Below are positions 41,758 through 49,470 of a stretch of DNA of 50,230 nt, in pieces. Positions within the stretch are counted from its first letter, which is position 1. Every line of letters begins with the position of its first letter. Source of the DNA: Planctomycetaceae bacterium (GTDB lineage Bacteria; Planctomycetota; Phycisphaerae; SM23-33); assembly GCA_021371965.1 (NCBI GenBank), contig JAJFVE010000118.1:1-50230 (forward strand). The letters are read 5' to 3'. The position numbers were made by a program, and so were the translations under genes. Below the pieces are notes generated by a model that did no database searches, was not told the DNA's origin, and saw only the letters and a list, made by a program, of their open reading frames with translations.

Positions 41758-42276
41758 ATGTCCATCATGGGATATTTGAGAAGCGGAGTGAAGTCCCTCG
41801 ACAGCATGGAGGATCTGCTCGTCGAGGAACTCAAGGATCTCTATGACGTCGAGTCGAGGCTGATCGATTCGCTGCCGGAGATGGAAGAAGCCGCCAGCGA
41901 TCCTCAGCTCAAGGCCGCGTTCCGTGAGCATCTTCGGGTGACCGAGGCCCAGAAACGCCGCCTCGAACAATGCTTCGAATGCCTCGATATGGAACCCGAG
42001 CGCGAGACTTGCGACGGCATCAAGGGCATCCTCCAGGAAGGCGAAGCCCTGATAAAGGCCGATGGCGACCCGCAGGTGAAGGACGCGGCCCTGATCGCCG
42101 CGGCCCAGCGACTGGAGCATTATGAAATCGCCGCTTACGGCGCGGCTCGCTCGTTCGCGCAACACCTGAACTATGACGATGTAGCCGACTTGCTTCAGCA
42201 GACGCTGGACGAAGAGGGCCAGACCGATCATAAGCTCTCGGAGATCGCCTTGACCAACGTGAACCCGGTGATGTGA
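41758..42276 (+). CDS. YciE/YciF-type ferritin-like protein (DUF892)
   Basis: A 172-residue four-helix protein of the DUF892 family. It has SMEDLLVEELKDLYDVE at the start and RLEHYEIAAYGAARSFA and DEEGQTDHKL later; the Glu and His in ELKDLYDVE, EHY and DEEGQTDHK are the di-metal ligands of ferritin-like folds. Family members are stress-induced and rare cysteines are present here (CFEC). AAGGAG precedes the ATG. It shares a transcript with DUF1328 and is 95 bases upstream of the end-joining operon, joined by a strong hairpin. Confidence 0.88.
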   Translation: MSIMGYLRSGVKSLDSMEDLLVEELKDLYDVESRLIDSLPEMEEAASDPQLKAAFREHLRVTEAQKRRLEQCFECLDMEPERETCDGIKGILQEGEALIKADGDPQVKDAALIAAAQRLEHYEIAAYGAARSFAQHLNYDDVADLLQQTLDEEGQTDHKLSEIALTNVNPVM

Positions 42277-42312
42277 AGCACCTTGGCGGGGCCTGCTCCC
42301 GCCTGCCGAAAT

Positions 42313-42354
42313 GCCCGCCGCCGCGCGGCGCCCAAAACCGCCGCGGCGGCGGGC
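42313..42354. terminator. Strong GC hairpin between YciE-like and Ku genes
   Basis: GCCCGCCGCCGCG (42313-42325) and CGCGGCGGCGGGC (42342-42354) pair perfectly over 13 bases with a 16-base loop. There is no T run, so it may slow rather than end transcription, or protect mRNA ends. It stops four bases before the Ku ribosome-binding site and could reduce its access. Confidence 0.5.
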
Positions 42355-42358
42355 GCAT

Positions 42359-42364
42359 GGAGGT
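42359..42364 (+). promoter_or_regulatory. Ribosome-binding site that fixes the first Ku start
   Basis: GGAGGT, seven bases before the ATG at 42372. An upstream in-frame ATG at 42357 overlaps this site and is unlikely to be used. Confidence 0.75.
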
Positions 42365-42371
42365 AAACGCC

Positions 42372-43199
42372 ATGGCCATCCGTACCATGTGGCGAGGCGT
42401 GATAACGGTGGGCAAAATACGCGTGGGCGTTCGGATGTACGCCGCCTCCGAAAGCCGGGGCATCTCCTTCCACCTCCTGCACGACCAGGACAACGTCCGC
42501 CTCGGCCAGCAGATGGTTTGCCAACTCGAGGACAAGCCCGTCGAAGGCGACGACATCATCAAAGGCATCGAGGTGGACGAGAACCGGTACGTCCTGGTCG
42601 AGCCCAAGGAACTGGAAGAGCTTCAGCCGCAATCAGGGCGCGGCATCAATGTTGACAGCTTTGTACCCGCCGATGAAGTCGACGGGCGCTATTTCGAGCG
42701 GCCGTACTACCTGGGGCCTGATGAGGAACCGGACAAGTACGCCGCGCTGGTGCAAGCGATCGAAGAGTCCGGGAAGGTCGGTATCTGCAAATGGGCTTTT
42801 CGCAACCGCTCGTATGTCGGCGCCCTCCGCAGCCGCGGCGGCATGCTTGAACTGGTGACGCTACGAACGGGTGATGAAGTTGTCGCGGTGAAAGACCTGG
42901 AACTGCCCCACGCCAAGCTCTCGCAGAAAGAGCTCCAGACGGCTGAATACCTGGTGGATCAGTTGACCTCCGACTTCGACGTGAGCAAGTACCGCGACGA
43001 CTTCCAGGCGGCGCTGGAGGATCTGATCAAGACCAAGGCCGGCGGCGGACAGGTCAAGAAGCAAAAAGCCGCCAAGACCAAAGCCACGCAGCCGCGCGAA
43101 CTGCTGGATGTTCTCCAGGCCAGCGTCGCCCAGATCAAAGGCGGCAGAAGCAAAGAAACCAAGGGCGGAGGAAAGAAGAAACGTGCCCGCGCGGCCTGA
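42372..43199 (+). CDS. ku: Ku protein, non-homologous end joining (first copy)
   Basis: A 275-residue bacterial Ku, a homodimer or heterodimer ring that binds double-strand DNA ends and recruits ligase. Start AIRTMWRGVITVGKIRVGVRMY is typical (shown in the first 23 residues), with the core segment ERPYYLGPDEEPDKYAAL and a conserved ATRSGGMLELVTL-like strand. The C-terminus (about 228-275) is a long Lys/Arg-rich tail, as in Ku proteins that bind internal DNA. The ligase start overlaps its 3' end. A second Ku gene follows the ligase. Confidence 0.93.
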   Translation: MAIRTMWRGVITVGKIRVGVRMYAASESRGISFHLLHDQDNVRLGQQMVCQLEDKPVEGDDIIKGIEVDENRYVLVEPKELEELQPQSGRGINVDSFVPADEVDGRYFERPYYLGPDEEPDKYAALVQAIEESGKVGICKWAFRNRSYVGALRSRGGMLELVTLRTGDEVVAVKDLELPHAKLSQKELQTAEYLVDQLTSDFDVSKYRDDFQAALEDLIKTKAGGGQVKKQKAAKTKATQPRELLDVLQASVAQIKGGRSKETKGGGKKKRARAA

Positions 43200-44160
43200 C
43201 ATGCCGGTGCACCTGCAGCCGATGCTCGCGGTCGGCGGTCAGATGCCGTTCGACCAGGAGCGATGGGCGTACGAGTACAAATGGGACGGCGTGCGAGCCT
43301 TGTGCTATTGGAGCGGCGGGCGCATGACGCTGGAAAGCCGCAACCTCAACGACATCACCGGCCGCTATCCCGAACTGGCGCCGCAGTCGGCGGAAGTCGG
43401 CTGCAGCAGTGCCATCTTCGACGGCGAGATCGTCGCCCCCGACGAACAAGGGCGGCCGAGCTTTCATCAGCTTCAACACCGTATGCACCTGACGAGCGGT
43501 CGCGTGCGGCGGGGCGTGGCTGCGGTTCCGGTGATGTACTTTCTCTTCGACATTCTGTGGCGGGACGGGCGGTCGCTGTTGTGCGAACCCTACCGCACGC
43601 GCCGGGCGGAGCTGGCAGGCATATCGCTGACGCAGAAGCGGTGGCGAGTCCCGCCCAGCTATGAAGGACGCGGGCCGGACATGCTTACCAATGCGCGGCA
43701 GTGGGGGCTGGAGGGGCTGGTCGCCAAGCGGCCGCAGTCGCCGTACCGGCCCGGGCAACGCAGCGGCGAGTGGATCAAGATCAAGATCGTACACCGCCAG
43801 GAGTTCGTCGTCGGCGGCTGGGAGCCGCGTGCGGAAAACGCTGCGCAGGTCGGCTCGCTGCTGGTGGGGTATTACGATGACACGGGCGGTCTGCACTTTG
43901 CCGGACGCGTGGGGACGGGCTTTGACGCGCGTCTCCATCACGAACTGCCAGCGATGTTCAAAAGGCTGCAGCGCAAGAAGAGCCCATTCGCCGACGCGGT
44001 CGACCGAGGACCTGCGCCGGCGGTTTACCTGGCCCCGCGCCTGGTAGCCGAGATCGACTATCGCCGCTGGCCGGCCGGGCAGCGGCTGCAGCAGGCGTCA
44101 TTTATGGGCCTGCGCGACGACAAGGACCCCAAGGAGGTTGTTCTGGAGGAAAGGAAATAG
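43183..44160 (+). CDS. ligD: ATP-dependent DNA ligase, LigD ligase-domain type
   Basis: A 325-residue stand-alone ligase with adenylation domain and OB fold. Lys33 in YKWDGVR is the adenylated residue (KxDG motif); ESRNLNDI, FDGEIVAPD, GLVAKR and WIKIKI are the later nucleotidyltransferase motifs. It matches the ligase domain of LigD. GGAGGA at 43167-43172 is ten bases before the GTG at 43183, inside the Ku gene; the ATG at 43201 just after the Ku stop is the alternative. The polymerase and phosphoesterase domains are in a separate gene downstream. Confidence 0.9.
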   Translation: MPARPDMPVHLQPMLAVGGQMPFDQERWAYEYKWDGVRALCYWSGGRMTLESRNLNDITGRYPELAPQSAEVGCSSAIFDGEIVAPDEQGRPSFHQLQHRMHLTSGRVRRGVAAVPVMYFLFDILWRDGRSLLCEPYRTRRAELAGISLTQKRWRVPPSYEGRGPDMLTNARQWGLEGLVAKRPQSPYRPGQRSGEWIKIKIVHRQEFVVGGWEPRAENAAQVGSLLVGYYDDTGGLHFAGRVGTGFDARLHHELPAMFKRLQRKKSPFADAVDRGPAPAVYLAPRLVAEIDYRRWPAGQRLQQASFMGLRDDKDPKEVVLEERK

Positions 44161-44162
44161 CC

Positions 44163-44966
44163 ATGCCTTCGGATCGACATGCATTGTGGTCGGGCACTGT
44201 GACCTTCGGCCTGGTGGCTGTGCCGGTGGCGATGGTCCCGGCTGGGCAGTCGCGCCGGACGGCGTTTCATCTGCTGCACCGCAGCGACCACTCGCGGTTG
44301 TCGCGGCGTATGTTCTGCCCGGTGCACAAGACGTTCGTGCATCCCGAGCACATCCTGCGCGGCTACGAGGTCGAGCCCGAAAAATACATCATTATCGAGG
44401 ACAGCGAAATCGAGGCCATCTCCCCCAAACGCAGCAAGACCATCGAGATCACGGAGTTTGTCGACACTGCGCAGATCGACCCGGCCCTGTACGACCGCCC
44501 ATACTATCTCGTGCCTACCGGAGCCGATAAGCCGTACCAGCTGCTGGTCGAGACGCTGGGGCGGCTCAAGAAAGCCGGCATCGGGCAGTTCGTCATGCAC
44601 GCCCAGCAGTACCTGGCCGCCATCGAGAGCATCGACGGCGGGCTGTGCCTGATCACGCTGCGCTACGCTCAGCAGGTGCGATCCAGCGAGGGGATCGTCC
44701 AAGAGGCCTCGGCCAACGCCGCGGATATCAAGGCCATGCGCACGGCCATCACCAAGTCCAGCGGGCACTTCAAGCCCTCTGCCCTGAAGGACGAATACCA
44801 GCGCCGCGTCGAGGCGCTCATCCATCGCAAGAAGAAGCAGCACGCCTTTGTCGAGGCGCCCCAGGCCGCTCACGAGGAGGGCGAGGAAGGCAAAGGCAAG
44901 GCTGAGGAGATCGACCTGGTGACGGCACTGGAAGAGAGCCTGGCGCGGGCGAAGGAATCGTCGTGA
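44163..44966 (+). CDS. ku: Ku protein, non-homologous end joining (second copy)
   Basis: A 267-residue Ku with the family start LWSGTVTFGLVAVPVAM, the core RPYYLVPTGADKPYQLL and a shorter, mixed-charge C-terminal tail (Glu/Lys-rich from about 230), unlike the basic tail of the first Ku. The two are clearly diverged paralogues and might form a heterodimer. ATG two bases after the ligase stop; its TGA overlaps the next ATG. Cys in MFCPVHKTFVHPEH suggests a change at a site that is usually not Cys-rich. Confidence 0.93.
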   Translation: MPSDRHALWSGTVTFGLVAVPVAMVPAGQSRRTAFHLLHRSDHSRLSRRMFCPVHKTFVHPEHILRGYEVEPEKYIIIEDSEIEAISPKRSKTIEITEFVDTAQIDPALYDRPYYLVPTGADKPYQLLVETLGRLKKAGIGQFVMHAQQYLAAIESIDGGLCLITLRYAQQVRSSEGIVQEASANAADIKAMRTAITKSSGHFKPSALKDEYQRRVEALIHRKKKQHAFVEAPQAAHEEGEEGKGKAEEIDLVTALEESLARAKESS

Positions 44967-46567
44967 TGGCCAAGACGCGCGTCGTCATCCAGGACCGCCC
45001 GCTCGACCTGAGCAATCTCGACAAGGTGCTCTACCCCGCCGCCGGCACGACCAAGGCCCACGTGCTGGACTACTACCGCCGCGTCTCGCCGTGGCTGCTG
45101 CCGCACGTGCGTGCGCGGCCGCTGACGCTCAAGCGGTACCCCGACGGCGTCGACGGCCAGTCGTTTTACGAGAAGCGCTGCCCCTCGCACCGCCCGGCGT
45201 GGATGACGACGACCCACGTGCAGCACAAGGGCGGCGCCGACATACGCTACTGCAGCGTGACGGACCTGCCGGGGCTGATATGGGTGGCGAATCTCGCGTC
45301 GCTGGAATTGCACGTGCTGCTGTCGCGCGGGATGGCGCCGCAGATGCCTACGGCTGTAGCGTTCGACCTGGACCCGGGCCCGCCGGCGGGTCTGCTTGAG
45401 GCCGCCGAGGTGTGCCTGCTGCTGCGCCGCGTGCTGGAGGGCATCGGCCTGCAGGCGCTGGCGAAGGTCTCGGGCAAGAACGGTGTGCACTGTTACGTCC
45501 CGCTCAACACGCCGGTGACGTTCGACCAGACCAAACAGTTCGCCCAGACCGTCGCGCTGCTGATGGAGAAGCATTATCCAGATCGCGTCACCAGCAAGAT
45601 GCGCAAGGAGCACCGTGGCGGCAAGGTCTTCATCGACTGGAGCCAGAACGACGAGCACAAGACCACTGTCTGCGTCTACTCTCTGCGAGCGACGCCCGAG
45701 CCGAGGGTCTCGATGCCCGTCTCGTGGGAAGAACTCGCCGCGGCTATCAAAGCTCGCAGCACCGACGGGCTCATCTTCAGCCCGAAGCAAGTAATCGAGC
45801 GCCTTGAGAAGGACGGCGACCTGTTCGAAGCGGCCCTGACGCTGCGACAGGTGCTGCCGGGCATCAAGACCGACGAGCTCGAGTCGCCGCCGCAATGGCA
45901 GAGCAACCGCGATTCCAAGGGCAGAGCACGCCATGAAGCCGGCTTGGCCCAATACCAGCGTAAGCGAGATTTCGAGCAGACCCCCGAGCCTGTCGGCCGA
46001 GCCCGCCGAGCCGGCAAAGCCGAGCCGATCTTCGTGGTGCAAAAGCACGACGCGCGGACGGAGCATTACGACTTTCGCCTCCAGGCCGGGGATGTGCTGG
46101 CCTCGTGGGCTGTTCCCAAGGGCCCGAGCATGAACCCGGCCGACAAGCGATTGGCCGTGCACGTGGAGGACCATCCGCTCTCCTATGCGGGGTTCGAAGG
46201 AGAGATCCCGCCCGGCCAGTATGGCGCCGGCTACGTCATCGTGTGGGACTACGGCACATTCGAGACGCTCACCAGCCCCAAGCATCCGGAGGCGGACCTG
46301 GGCGCGGCAATCGAGAAGGGTCACGTCGAGGTGCGGCTGCATGGCGTCAAGCTGCACGGCGTGTTCATGCTGGTGCGCTCGGCCGCCAAGGCCGCCGGCA
46401 AGGAGCAGTGGCTGCTGATGAAGAAGGAAGACGCCGCCGCGCAGCGGCACGTGGATCTCGTCCGCACGGAACCATACTCGGTGCTGTCGGGGCTCTGGAC
46501 GGCGGACATGGCAGAGGGCTCGCCCAACCGCACCCCGCGCCGACGCAAGACGCTCAAGGCCGTCTAA
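44966..46567 (+). CDS. ligD: LigD-type polymerase fused to 3'-phosphoesterase
   Basis: A 533-residue protein. Residues 1-300 are the LigD primase-polymerase domain, with the catalytic pair FDLDPG (Asp134, Asp136) and the third Asp224 in VFIDW. Residues 340-500 are the phosphoesterase domain (FVVQKHDARTEHYDFRL, SWAVPKGPS, HVEDHPLSY), which trims 3' ends. The order polymerase then phosphoesterase, with no ligase, differs from the usual single-chain LigD. The ATG overlaps the Ku stop; a GTG one codon earlier is possible. Last gene of the operon. Confidence 0.93.
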   Translation: MAKTRVVIQDRPLDLSNLDKVLYPAAGTTKAHVLDYYRRVSPWLLPHVRARPLTLKRYPDGVDGQSFYEKRCPSHRPAWMTTTHVQHKGGADIRYCSVTDLPGLIWVANLASLELHVLLSRGMAPQMPTAVAFDLDPGPPAGLLEAAEVCLLLRRVLEGIGLQALAKVSGKNGVHCYVPLNTPVTFDQTKQFAQTVALLMEKHYPDRVTSKMRKEHRGGKVFIDWSQNDEHKTTVCVYSLRATPEPRVSMPVSWEELAAAIKARSTDGLIFSPKQVIERLEKDGDLFEAALTLRQVLPGIKTDELESPPQWQSNRDSKGRARHEAGLAQYQRKRDFEQTPEPVGRARRAGKAEPIFVVQKHDARTEHYDFRLQAGDVLASWAVPKGPSMNPADKRLAVHVEDHPLSYAGFEGEIPPGQYGAGYVIVWDYGTFETLTSPKHPEADLGAAIEKGHVEVRLHGVKLHGVFMLVRSAAKAAGKEQWLLMKKEDAAAQRHVDLVRTEPYSVLSGLWTADMAEGSPNRTPRRRKTLKAV

Positions 46568-46587
46568 GATCAACCGACAACTTCAGC

Positions 46588-46639
46588 AAAGGAGGGAATC
46601 ATGCCAGCCAGCGGGCGAGACGCCCATGCCACACTACAG
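46588..46639 (+). other. Orphan ribosome-binding site and ATG running into a palindromic repeat
   Basis: A strong AAAGGAGGG (46588-46596) is spaced correctly before an ATG at 46601, but the frame enters a hairpin unit (46609-46639) within three codons and then runs antisense to the sugar kinase gene. It looks like the start of a gene whose body has been lost or displaced at the repeat. Confidence 0.5.
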
Positions 46640-47998
46640 GTGGCGCCATCGCTCGAACCGCGCCTCCAGCAGCGCGCGGTTCGTTGCGCTCGGGTGGAAG
46701 GTTTCGCCGCCGGACTCGTCAGCCGTGCGGCCGGCGGCCATCAGCGCTGCCCCGAGCAGGCTATCTCCGCGCCCGCGATGGACGGGGCAGTCCAGCACGT
46801 CGGCGATAAGCTGCAGCCAGACACTGCTGCGGCTTCCGCCGCCGACGGCGCGCACCACCGTGCCGGCTGGGCACACCAGATCGTCGCGCACGAGTTGGCG
46901 AAGGCTCATCGCCACGCCTTCGAGCACCGCGTAGGCCTTGATCTCCCGCGTGGGCAGTTCGCCCGTCCACGCTGCGGGCGTTCGCATGCGGCTGGGCGTG
47001 AAGAGCCCACTGTCGGCCGTTACTGCGGTCTGGCCGCGCCCGGCCGCTTCGACCAGATCCGCGACACCCGCCCTTGGCATCAGTGTCTCCGCTGCCCAAT
47101 CCACAGCCTGACATCCCTCATCTCGAAACGCCAGTTCGTAGAATCCGGCACCGGGATAAGGGCCCCAGCACCCGCCGGCGTTGTAAGGCCCGGCCTGCGT
47201 GCCTGCATAGCGATACGCCACCAGGGCCGTGCCCAGCGTCACTACCACTTCGCCGCTGCGACAGCCATTGCCAAAGGCGCCTGCCGTCTGGTCGTTGCCT
47301 GCCGGCACGAATTGCACGCCCGCGGCCAGCGGCACTGACGGATCCGACGCGGTGGCCACATGGGCCGACCCGATCGCAACGAGCTTGGGCATTTGCCCAG
47401 CGCCCAAGCCGCACGCCTGCAGCGACTCTTCGCGCCAGAGCCCGCTCTTGAGCGAATACATGCCGCTCATGGCCGCCAGGTTATCGTCGGTGAGACTGAC
47501 TCCGCCAAGACGCTCGAAGATCAGCGCCGGCAGCGGAACTACTCGCGCCGGTTCCTCCAGCACGCGCGGGGCGTGCTGCCTCAGCCGCAGCAGTTGAGCC
47601 AGTTGCATCTGCCCCGTCAGGGCGGAAAAGCTGCAGTGGTCGTGCCAGCCGCGCGACAAGCTCTCGGGCAAATCGCGGGCATTGGGTTCGCCGCGCTTGT
47701 CGAGCCAACTGATCACTGCCGTGCGTGCTCGGCCGCGGCCGTCGAGAACGGTAAAGCTTTGGGCCTGGCTGGTGATGGCCACGCAGTCGATATCCGTAGT
47801 GCGCGACGCCGCGATTTTGCACGTCTGGACGATCAACTCCGCGACGGTCGCCCAGACCTCGTCGGCGTCCATCTCGACGCGTTGGCCGTCATTGACCGTG
47901 TATGGCGCGGCGGCGGAGGCTTCGCCCAGGCGCGCCAAGCCGCCGTCGAAAACCGCGGCCTTGAAGTTCGTCGTGCCCAGATCAATCGCCAGGATCAT
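46634..47998 (-). CDS. FGGY-family carbohydrate kinase
   Basis: A 454-residue sugar kinase with the ASKHA fold. The start ILAIDLGTTNFKAAVFD is the phosphate-1 motif; SQAQSFTVLD, GNDQTAGAFGNG and the late VGGGSRSSVWLQLIADVL are the other nucleotide and sugar motifs. Closest in general layout to xylulokinase/gluconokinase types, but the substrate cannot be told. It overlaps the end of the upstream ceramidase-like gene by 17 bases. Its TAG stop is at the edge of a palindromic repeat. Confidence 0.9.
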   Translation of the reverse strand: MILAIDLGTTNFKAAVFDGGLARLGEASAAAPYTVNDGQRVEMDADEVWATVAELIVQTCKIAASRTTDIDCVAITSQAQSFTVLDGRGRARTAVISWLDKRGEPNARDLPESLSRGWHDHCSFSALTGQMQLAQLLRLRQHAPRVLEEPARVVPLPALIFERLGGVSLTDDNLAAMSGMYSLKSGLWREESLQACGLGAGQMPKLVAIGSAHVATASDPSVPLAAGVQFVPAGNDQTAGAFGNGCRSGEVVVTLGTALVAYRYAGTQAGPYNAGGCWGPYPGAGFYELAFRDEGCQAVDWAAETLMPRAGVADLVEAAGRGQTAVTADSGLFTPSRMRTPAAWTGELPTREIKAYAVLEGVAMSLRQLVRDDLVCPAGTVVRAVGGGSRSSVWLQLIADVLDCPVHRGRGDSLLGAALMAAGRTADESGGETFHPSATNRALLEARFERWRHL

Positions 47999-49310
47999 TC
48001 GCGCCGCTCTCCATGTTGGTGATCAAGTCCAGCGTCGTCTCGACCAGCAGCGCCCCGGCCGACGGTTCGAACAGGCTCAGGTCCGCTTCGTAGCCCTGCG
48101 CGTCGGGGGTGGTGATGTACCCCTGCAGATGGCCGTTGGCCAGGCTCGTGACGAATACGTGCCCGCCCGCGCCTCGTTTGATTTCCAGCGCGTACTCAAC
48201 GAAGCACTCGCCCGGCAGCGCCGCCACGTATGCCTCGCCGATGCGGAATACCTGCACCGCCGCCTGAGCGTGCGATTGCTGCACCGCCGCCAGAGTGCCG
48301 TCGGCCTGCGCTTTGGCGAGGGTGAGAAGTTCTTCGGCCCCGAACACGCTGCACTCAGCCGTACGCACTGCCGCGCGCGGGGCGCCGTCTCGCACGAGGC
48401 GCTGGTACCCCTCGCGCGCCGCCGCGAGATGAGCGGCCGCATCGCCAGGGGCGGGGAACGTGCGGCAAGGGAGCTGCGCCGTGCCGCTGGCGGCTGCGAG
48501 GGTGATATCGCTACGGAAGTTCGCGTCGCCCAGCGCGTCGATGGCAGAGCACGCCTGCTCACCCAGGCGGCTGCCCAGGCGCTGCGCCTCGGCGAGCGTC
48601 TGGGCCTTGACGTGATATCGCGGGCTGAGGTTCCCGCATGGGCCGGTGTGATAGACCACCCGCCCGCCGCAACGGCTTTCGATGAACGCCCGCGCATAAC
48701 CGGGAAAGTCCGCCGAGACCAGCGTCGAGTCCTCGTGCAGCACCGTCGGATGCATCGAGTAGAACATCTGCACCGCCACGATCTGCTTGTCGGATAAACG
48801 CCGCACGACGATCAGCCCGGCCTGTGGATCCCGCGGGCCATCGGGTGACAGGCGATTGCTCCCGACGCCGTCGATCATCGCCGACGTGATGGCCAGTTCG
48901 GCCGGGGCGGAGTGCTCGAACGCTACGCAGGCGGCCGAGACTATCCCATCGGCCAGCAGCGCAAGATATCGCTCATCCGGCGGCGGTACGACCGGGTCGT
49001 CGCGCCAGGCCAGCACTTCGCACGTCACCGGCGCCGAGTGCGTGTGCGTCGCGCTGATGAGCACGTTTTCGCCGCGCACGCCCGTGCGGGCCGCGATGCG
49101 CCGCCGGCAGTGCCCGACCAGATCTGCTGAAACGTACAGCACGTCGGCCGACACGCTGATGATCGCGGTGGCTCCGTCGTCGAGGCACAAGGCCGTGGCG
49201 TGGAGCGGATCGGCAATGCCGGTTGAGACCCGCTGCACGTGCGGATACCCCACGAGGAACATCACCTCGCGGGGCGTAATATCGCATCGGCCTGTGCCTG
49301 CCTTGAGCAA
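47982..49310 (-). CDS. Neutral ceramidase-like (N-terminal domain) hydrolase
   Basis: A 443-residue protein matching the N-terminal catalytic domain of neutral/alkaline ceramidases: start AGTGRCDITP, then ISATHTHSAP (zinc-binding His region), DFPGYAR and GPCGNLSPR. It lacks the C-terminal immunoglobulin-like domain and a signal peptide, so a sugar or other amide substrate inside the cell is possible. The start is a TTG at 49310, preceded by GGAGAAG; an ATG at 49466 in the same frame would add 52 residues made only of repeat sequence and was rejected. Placed between an aminotransferase and a sugar kinase. Confidence 0.82.
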   Translation of the reverse strand: MLKAGTGRCDITPREVMFLVGYPHVQRVSTGIADPLHATALCLDDGATAIISVSADVLYVSADLVGHCRRRIAARTGVRGENVLISATHTHSAPVTCEVLAWRDDPVVPPPDERYLALLADGIVSAACVAFEHSAPAELAITSAMIDGVGSNRLSPDGPRDPQAGLIVVRRLSDKQIVAVQMFYSMHPTVLHEDSTLVSADFPGYARAFIESRCGGRVVYHTGPCGNLSPRYHVKAQTLAEAQRLGSRLGEQACSAIDALGDANFRSDITLAAASGTAQLPCRTFPAPGDAAAHLAAAREGYQRLVRDGAPRAAVRTAECSVFGAEELLTLAKAQADGTLAAVQQSHAQAAVQVFRIGEAYVAALPGECFVEYALEIKRGAGGHVFVTSLANGHLQGYITTPDAQGYEADLSLFEPSAGALLVETTLDLITNMESGANDPGD

Positions 49311-49326
49311 TCTTCTCCGTAGCCGT

Positions 49327-49470
49327 TGTGTGGCATAGGCGTCTCGCCCATGCAGTCCCTGATGCACGGGCGAGACGCCCGTGCCACACAAGAGCATGGG
49401 CGAGACGCCCATGCCACGCAAGAACACGGGCAAGATGCCCGTGCTACTCATGGGCGGGACGCCCATGCTA
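49327..49470. repeat. Tandem cluster of five GGGCGAGACGCCC hairpins
   Basis: Five hairpin units in direct succession with alternating CATGGGCG/CACGGGCG arms and AGA, TCT, AAGAT or GGA centres, ending in GCTAC at the aminotransferase stop codon (TAG on the minus strand, 49468-49470). Nothing else was seen in the 157-base gap. Confidence 0.93.

Noticed and set aside
46601..47338. Plus-strand open frame of 245 codons after the end-joining operon
   Set aside because: It begins with a good ribosome-binding site, but the body is repeat sequence and then antisense of the FGGY kinase, so it is unlikely to encode a real protein.
49311..49466. N-terminal extension of the ceramidase-like protein from the ATG at 49466
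   Set aside because: The added 52 residues are entirely repeat-derived, and a TTG with a ribosome-binding site gives the family start.
49327..49470. Possible CRISPR array
   Set aside because: The units are short palindromes in direct contact, with no unique spacers of constant length and no cas genes; single units occur elsewhere in the window.
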